Notes under the pieces: model-generated
What the model was told of the DNA's origin: nothing
Seen by the model: only the letters and a program-made list of their open reading frames with translations
Databases searched by the model: none
Translations under genes and position numbers: made by a program
Shown: in pieces, positions 1 to 6,437 of the stretch
Numbering within the stretch: position 1 is the first letter of the stretch
How the letters are laid out: every line of letters starts with the position of its first letter
Source of the DNA: Acidimicrobiia bacterium
GTDB lineage: Bacteria; Actinomycetota; Acidimicrobiia; Acidimicrobiales; Acidimicrobilacustridaceae
Length of the DNA: 21,911 nucleotides
Direction of reading: 5' to 3'
NCBI GenBank assembly: GCA_016462055.1
Contig: JAEMTX010000010.1
Span: 1-21,911, forward strand

Positions 1-54
1 CCGCGACCTCCGGCTTGACAGGCCGGCGTGCACTCCAAACTGCACCACGGGACC
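1..54 (-). tRNA. tRNA-Asp (GTC), 3' part cut off by window edge
   Basis: On the minus strand the 5' acceptor arm GGTCCCG starts at 54, followed by a D-arm and an anticodon stem CCGGC/GCCGG closing the loop CTGTCAA. The anticodon is therefore GTC, aspartate. The TΨC arm and the 3' acceptor strand lie outside the window. It lies downstream of tRNA-Glu on the same strand. A Glu-Asp pair is a common actinobacterial tRNA cluster and the two are probably cotranscribed. Confidence 0.9.
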
Positions 55-103
55 ACGAACTAAACATGTTACTGAATTGTTAGAGATTGCATTTCATGTA
101 TTC

Positions 104-161
104 GGTACTGCTGCCTTGCTGTATTCTGTATTGCTGTATTGCTGTATTGCTTTGGTACTGC
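104..161. repeat. Tandem CTGTATTG repeat between the two tRNAs, flanked by GGTACTGC direct repeats
   Basis: The 108-nt spacer between tRNA-Asp and tRNA-Glu contains CTGTATT at 119-125 followed by three copies of CTGTATTG at 126-133, 134-141 and 142-149. An 8-nt direct repeat, GGTACTGC, brackets the array at 104-111 and 154-161. The array looks like a replication-slippage microsatellite. No coding potential or terminator is seen in the spacer. Confidence 0.7.
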
Positions 162-162
162 G

Positions 163-235
163 TACCCCCAACGGGATTCGAACCCGTGTTACCTGCGTGA
201 AAGGCAGGCGTCCTAGGCCGCTGGACGATGGGGGC
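163..235 (-). tRNA. tRNA-Glu (TTC)
   Basis: A complete 73-nt cloverleaf reads on the minus strand. The acceptor stem GCCCCCA pairs with TGGGGGT, with a G-U at the first pair. The anticodon stem CCTGC/GCAGG encloses CTTTCAC, giving anticodon TTC (glutamate). The TΨC arm is ACGGG-TTCGAAT-CCCGT. The 3' CCA is not encoded, since CG follows the discriminator A. It lies 86 nt beyond the stop codon of the DUF2017 gene on the same strand. Confidence 0.96.
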
Positions 236-258
236 TCTTGCGCCGCTAGGGCCTAAAG

Positions 259-264
259 ACCATA
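259..264 (-). promoter_or_regulatory. Candidate -10 box for the tRNA-Glu/tRNA-Asp unit
   Basis: TATGGT (minus strand, 264 to 259) fits the actinobacterial TANNNT -10 pattern and lies about 23 nt upstream of tRNA-Glu. A weak -35-like TTGGGG occurs at 284-289 with a long 19-nt spacer. The rest of 236-321 shows no gene and no obvious terminator for the clpS operon. Confidence 0.4.
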
Positions 265-321
265 GCAGCACCATTCCGTCGGTCCCCAATGCCAGCCATC
301 GACGCGGATCAGAGGGTTGTC

Positions 322-810
322 TCAGACCGTTCGGGCGAGTGCATCGACGACCGTTCCCACTAGAACTCCGAGGAACTCATAGAGGGCCCATGCCGGAAGT
401 TCGGGGTCATCAGGCTCAAGTTGAGGGAAGCCGTCTTCGCTGACATCAAGTCTGGTCCCGAGCACGAGCCGGACCGTGTTGAGTCCAATCATCCAGGTCT
501 CGAGTGTGGCGCGATCAAGTTCGGAGTCTCGGGCGGTCGCCGAGACTCGCTCAAGAGCTTCGCGTCGGGTGCGGAGGAGATCGCTATGGACCAGATCGCG
601 GTAGGCCTCGTTCACTGATTCATCAGATGCATGGGCGACAGGGAAGACACGACGAAGCATGGGGTCGCGCCCGGGTGAGTTTTCGTCGTCGAGTGCCGCA
701 AGTACGTCTTCGCACACTGCTGCGATGACTTCACGCAAGTCTTCACGCAGATTAATGATGAATCGATCCGGGCCTTTGCTTTGAATCGTGCGTTTGAATC
801 CGAAGGCCAT
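322..810 (-). CDS. DUF2017 family protein
   Basis: A 162-aa soluble protein of the DUF2017 family, an actinobacterial family usually encoded directly after clpS, as here. Its molecular role is not known to me. It begins MAFGFKR and has an acidic, helix-rich body ending in a hydrophobic stretch near residues 143-160. The ATG at 810 lies one base beyond the clpS stop (812-814) with AGGA just upstream, so translation is probably coupled. A longer in-frame reading to 981 would overlap clpS and is not supported. The conserved pairing suggests a role near ClpS-dependent proteolysis, but that is inference. Confidence 0.85.
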   Translation of the reverse strand: MAFGFKRTIQSKGPDRFIINLREDLREVIAAVCEDVLAALDDENSPGRDPMLRRVFPVAHASDESVNEAYRDLVHSDLLRTRREALERVSATARDSELDRATLETWMIGLNTVRLVLGTRLDVSEDGFPQLEPDDPELPAWALYEFLGVLVGTVVDALARTV

Positions 811-811
811 G

Positions 812-1117
812 TCAGTCCTGTTGCATCGTGGCCCAGAGGCCATGTTCGTGCAGACGGAAGACATCGAGTTCTGCTTTTTCCTTCGAACCGTTTGAAACGA
901 CGGCACGGCCTTTCTCATGCACGTCAAGCATGAGCGATTCCGCTTTCTCGTTGCTATAGCCGAACACCTTCTGAAGTACATAGGTCACGTACGACATCAG
1001 ATTGATCGGATCGTTCCAGACCAACACGATCCAAGGACGATCAATCGCAAGATTTGTATCGATTGATGGTTCGTCGATTTCGACTGGCGCAACATCTGCT
1101 GCGGCTGGTGATGTCAT
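812..1117 (-). CDS. clpS: ATP-dependent Clp protease adaptor ClpS
   Basis: A 101-aa cytosolic adaptor that binds N-degron substrates and hands them to the ClpA/ClpC AAA+ unfoldase of the Clp protease. After a disordered, acidic N-terminus of about 25 residues comes the ClpS core. It has VLVWNDPIN (the NDxxN-type entrance of the binding pocket), the [14 protein letters not shown] helix, and the [13 protein letters not shown] helix with the conserved His, ending with a lysine- and glutamate-rich helix. The ATG at 1117 overlaps the stop of the upstream haem A synthase gene by 4 nt (ATGA), showing an operon. Length and motifs are normal for the family. Confidence 0.95.
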   Translation of the reverse strand: MTSPAAADVAPVEIDEPSIDTNLAIDRPWIVLVWNDPINLMSYVTYVLQKVFGYSNEKAESLMLDVHEKGRAVVSNGSKEKAELDVFRLHEHGLWATMQQD

Positions 1118-2028
1118 GACGTCGCGACGAACTCGTCAGTTCGCTCGGCCTCAACGGGTCGCGCGATGAGCGAGAGATCAAATGCCAGTGCTGCGATCCA
1201 GACGATGACACTGCCCAATATATGAATGATTACGAGGCCTGGTGGTACTCCGTTGAAGTACTGGATGTAGCCGATCGCTCCCTGCAAGACGATTGCGCCG
1301 ACGAGATACTTCGCGCGCCGGTCAACTCCACGTGGAGCACCGGTCCGATGCACAACAAAAAGCGTGATGACCGTGAGCGCAAGGAAAAGCCACACAGCGC
1401 CACTGTGAATGCGGGCTACAGCGGTGATGTCGAACGAAAGACGCTTCGCGTTTTCATCACCACCATGTGGACCAGTGCCGGTCACGATCGTTCCAGTGAA
1501 GATCGTGAAGGCAGATGCAACGACAAGAATGCGACCGAGGACGCGGACGTTACGAGGAACAACAGGTAGCGCCGGAGCTTGCGCGTACTTCGAACGTTCA
1601 TGAAGAACGAACGCGTTCCAGATCAACACCATCGATAACAAGAAGTGTGCAATCACGAATGGTGGTTGCAACTCAAACAACACCGTGAGTCCGCCAAGAA
1701 GGATCTGGCCGATGACGCCGCCAACAAGTCCAAGCGAAAGCCATGTGAGATCTCTGCGGCGAGGGTTGCGAAGTAGAGAACCAAGAACCGCGAGGATGAC
1801 CGCAACCGATACCAAGCCGGTCACGGTTCGGTTTACGAACTCGATCATGGCGTTGTACTCGAAGGGCGCGACGATGCGGTTGTCTTCACACGTTGGCCAA
1901 TCGGAGCATCCGAGTCCCGAACCAGTCAGGCGGACGGCGGCGCCGCTGATGGTGATGAACACCTGCGCGAGCAGGGCCACGAGAGTGATGCGCCGATAGG
2001 CCCGGGGGGAGAGTCGAGGCAACCGCAC
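1114..2028 (-). CDS. ctaA: Haem A synthase (COX15/CtaA)
   Basis: A 304-aa integral membrane enzyme that converts haem O to haem A for aa3-type oxidases. It has about eight membrane segments in two four-helix halves. Visible haem-ligand histidines are H128 (FVIAHFL), H208 (VARIHSG) and H269 (VIIHILG). The first site reads IEFVNR (N66), as in other actinobacterial CtaA proteins as I recall them. A cysteine pair, C41 and C47 (CSDWPTC), sits in the first outer loop. The GTG at 2028 is chosen because TACCAT lies 6 nt upstream (leaderless) and because longer readings run antisense into ctaB. It is first in the ctaA-clpS-DUF2017 operon and divergent from ctaB, the enzyme of the preceding step. Confidence 0.92.
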   Translation of the reverse strand: MRLPRLSPRAYRRITLVALLAQVFITISGAAVRLTGSGLGCSDWPTCEDNRIVAPFEYNAMIEFVNRTVTGLVSVAVILAVLGSLLRNPRRRDLTWLSLGLVGGVIGQILLGGLTVLFELQPPFVIAHFLLSMVLIWNAFVLHERSKYAQAPALPVVPRNVRVLGRILVVASAFTIFTGTIVTGTGPHGGDENAKRLSFDITAVARIHSGAVWLFLALTVITLFVVHRTGAPRGVDRRAKYLVGAIVLQGAIGYIQYFNGVPPGLVIIHILGSVIVWIAALAFDLSLIARPVEAERTDEFVATS

Positions 2029-2034
2029 GGGTTG

Positions 2035-2040
2035 ATGGTA
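2035..2040 (-). promoter_or_regulatory. -10 box for the ctaA operon
   Basis: TACCAT reads on the minus strand six bases before the GTG of ctaA. This spacing puts the transcription start at or next to the start codon, implying a leaderless mRNA. No Shine-Dalgarno sequence is present. The same arrangement recurs at several genes in the window. Confidence 0.55.
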
Positions 2041-2138
2041 CGGGAGTCGACTCCGGCTTCCCCAACCCCACTGGCCCAGCGCTGTGTGGAGCCGGGGTTG
2101 GCTGCCGTCCCGATTGTTCGGTTCTGGACCTAGACCCC

Positions 2139-2144
2139 TAGCAT
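2139..2144 (+). promoter_or_regulatory. -10 box for ctaB
   Basis: TAGCAT lies eight bases before the ctaB ATG with no Shine-Dalgarno sequence between them, so the mRNA is probably leaderless. A weak -35-like TTGTTC is at 2114-2119 (19-nt spacer). The ctaA -10 box lies about 100 bp away on the other strand, so 2029-2152 is a divergent control region for the two haem A pathway genes. Confidence 0.5.
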
Positions 2145-2152
2145 CGGTCCCG

Positions 2153-3049
2153 ATGGAATCGGTCGCGCACCCACCTCTCGCTGCGCGATTGCGCGGGTAT
2201 GTAGCCCTTACAAAACCTCGCATTATCGAGCTTCTGCTCATCACGACCGTTCCGACAATGACCGTGGCCGAGCAGGGTCTTCCCTCGTGGTGGCTGATGG
2301 TGGCGACTGTCCTCGGCGGCACCGCCGCGGCCGGTGGCGCTAACGCCATCAACATGTATGTCGACCGAGATATCGATGCCCTCATGCGGCGGACCCGCAA
2401 CCGGCCATTGGTGACTGGGCTTCTCAAGCCCCGAAACGCCTTGATTTTCGCTATTGGGCTGGAAGTTGTGGCCTTTATGTGGCTCTGGGCCTTTGTGAAC
2501 CTGCTCAGTGCCGTGCTCGCCGTGGCTGCCTGCCTGTTCTATGTCTTCATCTACACGCTGTGGTTGAAGCGCACCTCGAGCAGCAACATTGTGATCGGCG
2601 GCGCCGCAGGCGCTGCTCCGGTGCTTATCGGCTGGTCAGCAGTGACCAATTCGCTGGCCTGGGTCCCGGTGCTGCTCTTCGCCATCATTTTCTTCTGGAC
2701 CCCGCCTCATTTCTGGGCTCTGGCCATTCGCTACGAAGAGGACTACACCGCGGCCAATGTTCCGATGCTCCCGTCGGTGGTTTCTCGTCACGAAACAGCC
2801 GTTCGGATCCTCATCTACACCCTCATCGTCTGGGCCCTCACGATTGCCTTCATCCCCGTGGGCGATATGGGATGGATCTATGGGGTGCTTGCGGTTGGCC
2901 TGGGTGGGTTTTTCACCTTTTTGTCGGTGCAATTGCTGCGCGATCCGACCACGGCACGGGCCATGCGCCTCTTCACCTTTTCCATCACTTGGGTGACCGT
3001 GCTGTTTGCCGGAATGGCGCTCGACCAACTGGTTCGGTCGGGTCTCTGA
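2153..3049 (+). CDS. ctaB: Protohaem IX farnesyltransferase (haem O synthase)
   Basis: A 298-aa UbiA-family membrane prenyltransferase that adds a farnesyl group to haem B to give haem O, the substrate of CtaA. The Asp-rich motif for the prenyl-diphosphate-magnesium complex is clear, NMYVDRDID (N67, D71, D75), followed by R-T-R-N-R-P. The second loop contains YTLWLKRTSSSNIVIGG, also typical of CtaB/COX10. About nine membrane segments follow the short N-terminus; length matches the family. The ATG at 2153 is chosen over one at 2084 because the family core begins shortly after it and because of the -10 box 8 nt upstream. It is divergent from ctaA and upstream of the oxidase genes. Confidence 0.95.
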   Translation: MESVAHPPLAARLRGYVALTKPRIIELLLITTVPTMTVAEQGLPSWWLMVATVLGGTAAAGGANAINMYVDRDIDALMRRTRNRPLVTGLLKPRNALIFAIGLEVVAFMWLWAFVNLLSAVLAVAACLFYVFIYTLWLKRTSSSNIVIGGAAGAAPVLIGWSAVTNSLAWVPVLLFAIIFFWTPPHFWALAIRYEEDYTAANVPMLPSVVSRHETAVRILIYTLIVWALTIAFIPVGDMGWIYGVLAVGLGGFFTFLSVQLLRDPTTARAMRLFTFSITWVTVLFAGMALDQLVRSGL

Positions 3050-3125
3050 GTTCTGGCCTCGGCCGGTTCCATCTCGGTTCGGAAGAATCCGGGCGATGGT
3101 TTTCAATGAGGCATCGGGGCGTGTG

Positions 3126-3131
3126 TAGGGT
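3126..3131 (+). promoter_or_regulatory. Candidate promoter and hairpin leader of the inactive-oxidase operon (3050-3229)
   Basis: The 180-nt gap after ctaB has a TANNNT box, TAGGGT, at 3126-3131, with a weak TTCAAT at 3102-3107 (18-nt spacer). Transcription from it would give a leader of about 90 nt. The leader holds a small GC hairpin at 3179-3192 (CCGGC-CCGT-GCCGG) and a GAGG ribosome site at 3214-3217 before the ATG at 3230. No T-run follows the hairpin, so it is not a classical terminator. This is suggestive only. Confidence 0.3.
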
Positions 3132-3229
3132 AAGAACCTTCCCGCCCTTGATCCGGAGGGTCCCCCTTTCGGTCGAAACCGGCCCGTGCCGGCCCGAGTG
3201 TGCACGCTCGTACGAGGTCCTTACAGAAC

Positions 3230-4792
3230 ATGGCTCTAACCGATACCCGACCGGAAACCGGTACCGACGCAAGCGCGGTCGCCCCTTCCGTCGTACCCAG
3301 CCCTCTCACCATCTTCGGAACCGGTGACCACAAAGCCGTTGGCACGTTCTACGTGTTGGCCGCGTTGGTCTTTGGAATCGCAGGTTGGGTTGCCGCCGCG
3401 CTTTCTCTCGGACACGAGGTCGGATCGAATTCCTTCCTCAGCAGTTCGACGGCAATGCAACTGGGCCAAACCTCCGATTTGGGTCTTATTTTACTGGTGA
3501 TTGTGCCGCTATTCCTTGGCCTCGGCACGTACATCGTTCCGTTGCAGGTTGGTGCGAGCACGGTTGCATTCCCACGTGCTGCCGCCGCCGCGATGTGGAC
3601 ATGGTTGCTTTCATCGGGCATCTTTATTGTTGCGTCGTTTATCGACGGTGGCTTCGGCGGTTCGCGTGAAAAGTCCGTCAGCCTCACGCTCATGGGCCTC
3701 GGCGGCCTGATCGTTGCGTTACTACTCGGCACCGTTTGTGTGCTCACAACCGCGGTCACACTGCGCACGCCGGGCATGACGCTCGACCGAGTCCCGATGT
3801 TCACCTTCTCGATGCTCGTCGGCGGAGCGATCTGGTTGCTCACGCTTCCGGTGTTGCTTGCCAACTTGCTGCTGATCTGGGTCGACCACCGCTACAGCGG
3901 AGGCACGACTTTTGGTGCTGCCGCCACCCAGTTCGAACAGGTGTCGTGGATCACTCACGAGCCACAGATCTACGCCTTCTTGATTCCTGGCCTCGGAATT
4001 ATTGCCGATGTCATTGCCACCCTGACCGGCGCCCGCCTCGCTCAGCGCAACATTTTCCTGTTCGCCATCGGTGCCTTCGGGGTTCTCAGCGTTGGCGCTT
4101 GGGCGCAGCCCGCCATCTACCCTTCGGTCTCGGACGATCTCGTATGGCAGGCCATGGGGCTTCTCATGCTGCTTCCCGTCCTGGTGTTTTTCGGTGGTGT
4201 AGCCAAGGCCCTCAAAGACGGAAAGCCTTCGTTGAAGAGCCCGCTCGGCCTCGCTGTCGTGTCGCTGCTCTTGACCTTGCTGGCCGTGTTTGCTGGCGCG
4301 TTGCTTGTCATCACGCCACTCGAACTTCGTGCCTCGAATGTCTTTGCCACTGGCCAATTCGTTCTCGCCATTGCTGCTGCGCTCGCTGCTGCTGCTGCGG
4401 GTATTGGTTATTGGGGTCCGAAGATGACCGGAGGCCAATCGGCCGACGGTTTAGGCAAGCTCAATGTTCTCGTCCTGCTTGGTGGCGGAGCCCTTGGCGG
4501 ACTTTCGCTTTGTGTGATGGGCTTCTCGAATCGCTTTACCGGGCTTGACGGCGCTCATGATGTACTCATAATTGTTTCGTCGATCGGTTGCGCGTTGCTC
4601 GCCCTGGGCGGAGCACTTGCCCTTCTTGGTCTTCTCAGCGGCGCTCGTAAGGGTGCCCCCGAAGCCGCCGCCGATGCATGGGGCACGGGCCAAACCCTCG
4701 AATGGGCCTGTCCCTCTCCGCCGCCCACCGGCAATTTCGGTGACCTCGCCATTGTCCGTTCGCCCGAGCCGTTGCTCGATGAGGAGGTCTGA
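3230..4792 (+). CDS. Cytochrome c oxidase subunit I-like membrane protein lacking haem and copper ligands
   Basis: A 520-aa, roughly 12-TM paralogue of the true CtaD encoded at 7701. Shared landmarks are the MALT start, GDHKAVG (TVDHKKIG), YIVPLQVGASTVAFPR (YLIPLQIGARDVAFPR), LRTPGMTLDRVPMFTF (MRAPGMTLMRMPIFTW) and the tail TLEWACPSPPP (TIEWMVPSPTP). Every metal site is gone. Ser82 stands where MHGTTM has the low-spin haem His, and THEPQIY replaces GHPEVY (Glu244 at the CuB His; Tyr248 kept). AQP replaces AHH (Gln293, Pro294), and ATGQF replaces AHFHY. The frame is open throughout with good codon structure, so it is not a decaying pseudogene. It cannot reduce oxygen in the usual way; a structural or regulatory role is inference. 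ATG at 3230 with GAGG upstream. First gene of a three-gene operon. Confidence 0.88.
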   Translation: MALTDTRPETGTDASAVAPSVVPSPLTIFGTGDHKAVGTFYVLAALVFGIAGWVAAALSLGHEVGSNSFLSSSTAMQLGQTSDLGLILLVIVPLFLGLGTYIVPLQVGASTVAFPRAAAAAMWTWLLSSGIFIVASFIDGGFGGSREKSVSLTLMGLGGLIVALLLGTVCVLTTAVTLRTPGMTLDRVPMFTFSMLVGGAIWLLTLPVLLANLLLIWVDHRYSGGTTFGAAATQFEQVSWITHEPQIYAFLIPGLGIIADVIATLTGARLAQRNIFLFAIGAFGVLSVGAWAQPAIYPSVSDDLVWQAMGLLMLLPVLVFFGGVAKALKDGKPSLKSPLGLAVVSLLLTLLAVFAGALLVITPLELRASNVFATGQFVLAIAAALAAAAAGIGYWGPKMTGGQSADGLGKLNVLVLLGGGALGGLSLCVMGFSNRFTGLDGAHDVLIIVSSIGCALLALGGALALLGLLSGARKGAPEAAADAWGTGQTLEWACPSPPPTGNFGDLAIVRSPEPLLDEEV

Positions 4793-4794
4793 GC

Positions 4795-5385
4795 ATGACC
4801 GCCCACGTCCTTCCCCCCGCTCCTGCAGTTCAGCGCCCCCGCGTGCTGGTCGTCGGCGCGGCGTTTGCTGCAGCAGCATCGTTCACGGTCTTCATCGGCC
4901 TGATCGGTATCTACCTTGCGGCACGCGTTGATGTCGTTGGTTCGGGTGCGGCATGGTTGCCCGAGGGCGCCACCATTCCCTTGCAGCAGCCCAACACGAT
5001 GTTCATCACGCTCATCATGTCGGTCTTCACGATGCAGTGGGCCGTTGCTGCGATTGCCAAGAACGATCGAGTGAACTCCTACTTGGCGATGGGCCTCACC
5101 CTCATGTTGGGTATCGCCACGATCGTCATGACGACCTATCTCTGGTATCTCATGGAGCTCGATATTGCTTCAGGGATTCAGGGTGTGTTGATTTACACAA
5201 TCACCGGCGCACACATTGTGATGCTGGTGCTGGCGATGCTCTTTGTCGCCCTTATGGGCCTTCGGGCCCTCGGCGGGCAGTTCACTGCTCGCCAACACGA
5301 TGGCATTACCGCCGCCGCTGTTTTTTGGTACGCGATGGTTGCCGTCTATGCCCTGATCTGGATCTCCATCTACGTCACCAAGTAG
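4795..5385 (+). CDS. Cytochrome c oxidase subunit III-like membrane protein, divergent
   Basis: A 196-aa, five-TM protein that resembles CtaE in length and layout but is strongly diverged. The family stretch TLTGFHGIHVTVG of the true subunit at 9709 appears here as TITGAHIVMLVLA, and YWHFVDVVW appears as FWYAMVAVY, so conserved histidines are lost in step with the neighbouring subunit I-like protein. Membrane segments lie near residues 20-44, 68-87, 96-116, 128-152 and 174-194. A GGAGG ribosome site at 4783-4787 overlaps the end of the upstream gene, and the ATG at 4795 is 2 nt beyond its stop. It probably pairs with the upstream protein in one membrane complex; this is inference from coupling and parallel divergence. 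Confidence 0.72.
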   Translation: MTAHVLPPAPAVQRPRVLVVGAAFAAAASFTVFIGLIGIYLAARVDVVGSGAAWLPEGATIPLQQPNTMFITLIMSVFTMQWAVAAIAKNDRVNSYLAMGLTLMLGIATIVMTTYLWYLMELDIASGIQGVLIYTITGAHIVMLVLAMLFVALMGLRALGGQFTARQHDGITAAAVFWYAMVAVYALIWISIYVTK

Positions 5386-5391
5386 GCCGCC

Positions 5392-6252
5392 ATGCTCTCC
5401 TCGCGGATGTTCACAACAGCGTTTCGGTTTTTCGCCGGTCTGGCGACCTTCTCGCTGATCGCCGCGTTCGTTAGCGGATTCACCAGCGAGACCCAGTCGC
5501 CAATAAACCGCGTGATGGGCCCGCTGACCCTCGGCTGGAAGGGTGGGATCGGAAATCACTTCGCCTACGCCATCTTCGTGGGACTGGCCGTTGCCGCTGC
5601 CACATTGGCGGGCCTGCTTATCGCCTTCCGCGATGCTGATCCTGAGGCAGAAGCTCAGGTCGTACATACCGAATCAGTGCCCCTGACCCGTGCTCCAGTG
5701 GGCGTGAATTATCTGCCTGCCCTTGGTGCCCTGGCATTTATTCTTCTTCTCATCGGTGCTGCGACCGAAAGTGGCGGCCTGTTGTATGCCGCAGTTGCGA
5801 CGTTGTTGGTCGTGGCCTTCACCTGGACACTGCGGACATGGGCTGAGCGCGCCACGGGCGACGATCACACCAATGCCGAGATCTACCACCGCTTCATTGA
5901 CCCGTTCCGGGTTCCGGTTATTTCGCTCCTGCTTATCGGCTTGGTCGCCATTGGCCTGTCGCGTGTTCTTCTTTCGGTCTCGAAGGTCGGTTCGGTCTGG
6001 GTCTTCGGCCTGGTCGCGCTGTTTTTCTTCCTTGTCGCCGTGCTTCTGGCGCTCAAGCCTTCTTCCGGCAAGTGGGTCACGACAGCGGTCGTGGTTCTTG
6101 GTGCCATCGCCATCATCGCTGCGGGCATTGCCGGCGCGGTCATCGGAGAGCGCGACATCGAACATCACGATCCAGCAGCTCACACCACCGAAGGCGCCAT
6201 TGGTGTGGCCCCCGGGGCACCCGTTGTCATCCGGGGCAGGAACCCGGCATGA
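5392..6252 (+). CDS. Unrecognised 7-TM membrane protein, third gene of the inactive-oxidase operon
   Basis: 286 aa with membrane segments near residues 8-29, 54-76, 104-122, 128-146, 172-194, 200-220 and 227-248, then a hydrophilic tail with E-H-H and other histidines (about 252-286). I do not recognise the family. The first two helices, separated by a short outer loop (INRVMGPLTLGWKGG) and followed by an acidic cytoplasmic stretch, recall in outline the small actinobacterial oxidase subunit IV, but this is a loose resemblance. The ATG at 5392 starts 6 nt after the preceding stop, so it is cotranscribed. An alternative ATG lies at 5407. Its place in the operon suggests it belongs to the same membrane assembly as the two oxidase-like proteins. 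Confidence 0.75.
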   Translation: MLSSRMFTTAFRFFAGLATFSLIAAFVSGFTSETQSPINRVMGPLTLGWKGGIGNHFAYAIFVGLAVAAATLAGLLIAFRDADPEAEAQVVHTESVPLTRAPVGVNYLPALGALAFILLLIGAATESGGLLYAAVATLLVVAFTWTLRTWAERATGDDHTNAEIYHRFIDPFRVPVISLLLIGLVAIGLSRVLLSVSKVGSVWVFGLVALFFFLVAVLLALKPSSGKWVTTAVVVLGAIAIIAAGIAGAVIGERDIEHHDPAAHTTEGAIGVAPGAPVVIRGRNPA

Positions 6253-6259
6253 GCATGCC
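6246..6259 (+). terminator. Weak hairpin with T-rich tail at the end of the inactive-oxidase operon
   Basis: GGCAT-GAGC-ATGCC forms a 5-bp stem with a 4-nt loop overlapping the stop codon of the 7-TM gene, followed by TTCTTCCTGTT. The stem is short, so any termination would be partial. It does mark a boundary before the ctaC control region. Confidence 0.3.
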
Positions 6260-6324
6260 TTCTTCCTGTTCGATGCTGACAGGAGCGAAATTCTCCGCTC
6301 GGTTGGCGCGTTTGGCTCAGACTG

Positions 6325-6341
6325 GTGAACACTTTGTTCAC
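6325..6341. promoter_or_regulatory. Perfect inverted repeat upstream of ctaC, operator-like
   Basis: GTGAACA-CTT-TGTTCAC is a perfect 7-bp dyad with a 3-nt centre, about 96 nt before the ctaC start and inside the 185-nt gap (6253-6437) that separates the inactive-oxidase operon from the caa3 operon. The size and symmetry suit a dimeric repressor or activator site. No clear TANNNT box was found between it and ctaC. The regulator is unknown. Confidence 0.45.
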
Positions 6342-6437
6342 ACCGATCAGAACTGCAGCAGTCCTAGTGGCCGCGGCCTTGAGTCGTCGGTTCGTTCGCC
6401 CCGGAGTGGGTTCATCCCCGCCTCTCGAGGAGAGTAA

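Noticed and set aside
104..161. CRISPR-like array.
   Set aside because: Units are 8 nt in direct tandem without spacers; it is a microsatellite.
1219..1221. Loss of the first haem His in CtaA (Asn66) as a novel defect.
   Set aside because: The E-F-x-N-R form is, as far as I recall, common in actinobacterial CtaA; the other three histidines are intact.
2029..2427. Longer N-terminus of CtaA (open frame to 2427).
   Set aside because: It runs antisense through ctaB and has no family similarity; the GTG at 2028 has a well-placed -10 box.
3230..4792. Calling this gene a cbb3-type or functional second aa3 subunit I.
   Set aside because: The ligand histidines of all oxidase types are missing, and the closest visible match is the local ctaD, not a cbb3 protein.
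3230..6252. A decaying pseudogene duplicate of the oxidase operon.
   Set aside because: No frameshift or internal stop in any of the three genes, good ribosome sites and tight operon spacing.
6325..6341. LexA/SOS box or CRP site.
   Set aside because: The GAAC and GTTC half sites are 5 nt apart rather than the 4 nt of actinobacterial SOS boxes, and GTGA/TCAC are 9 nt apart rather than 6.
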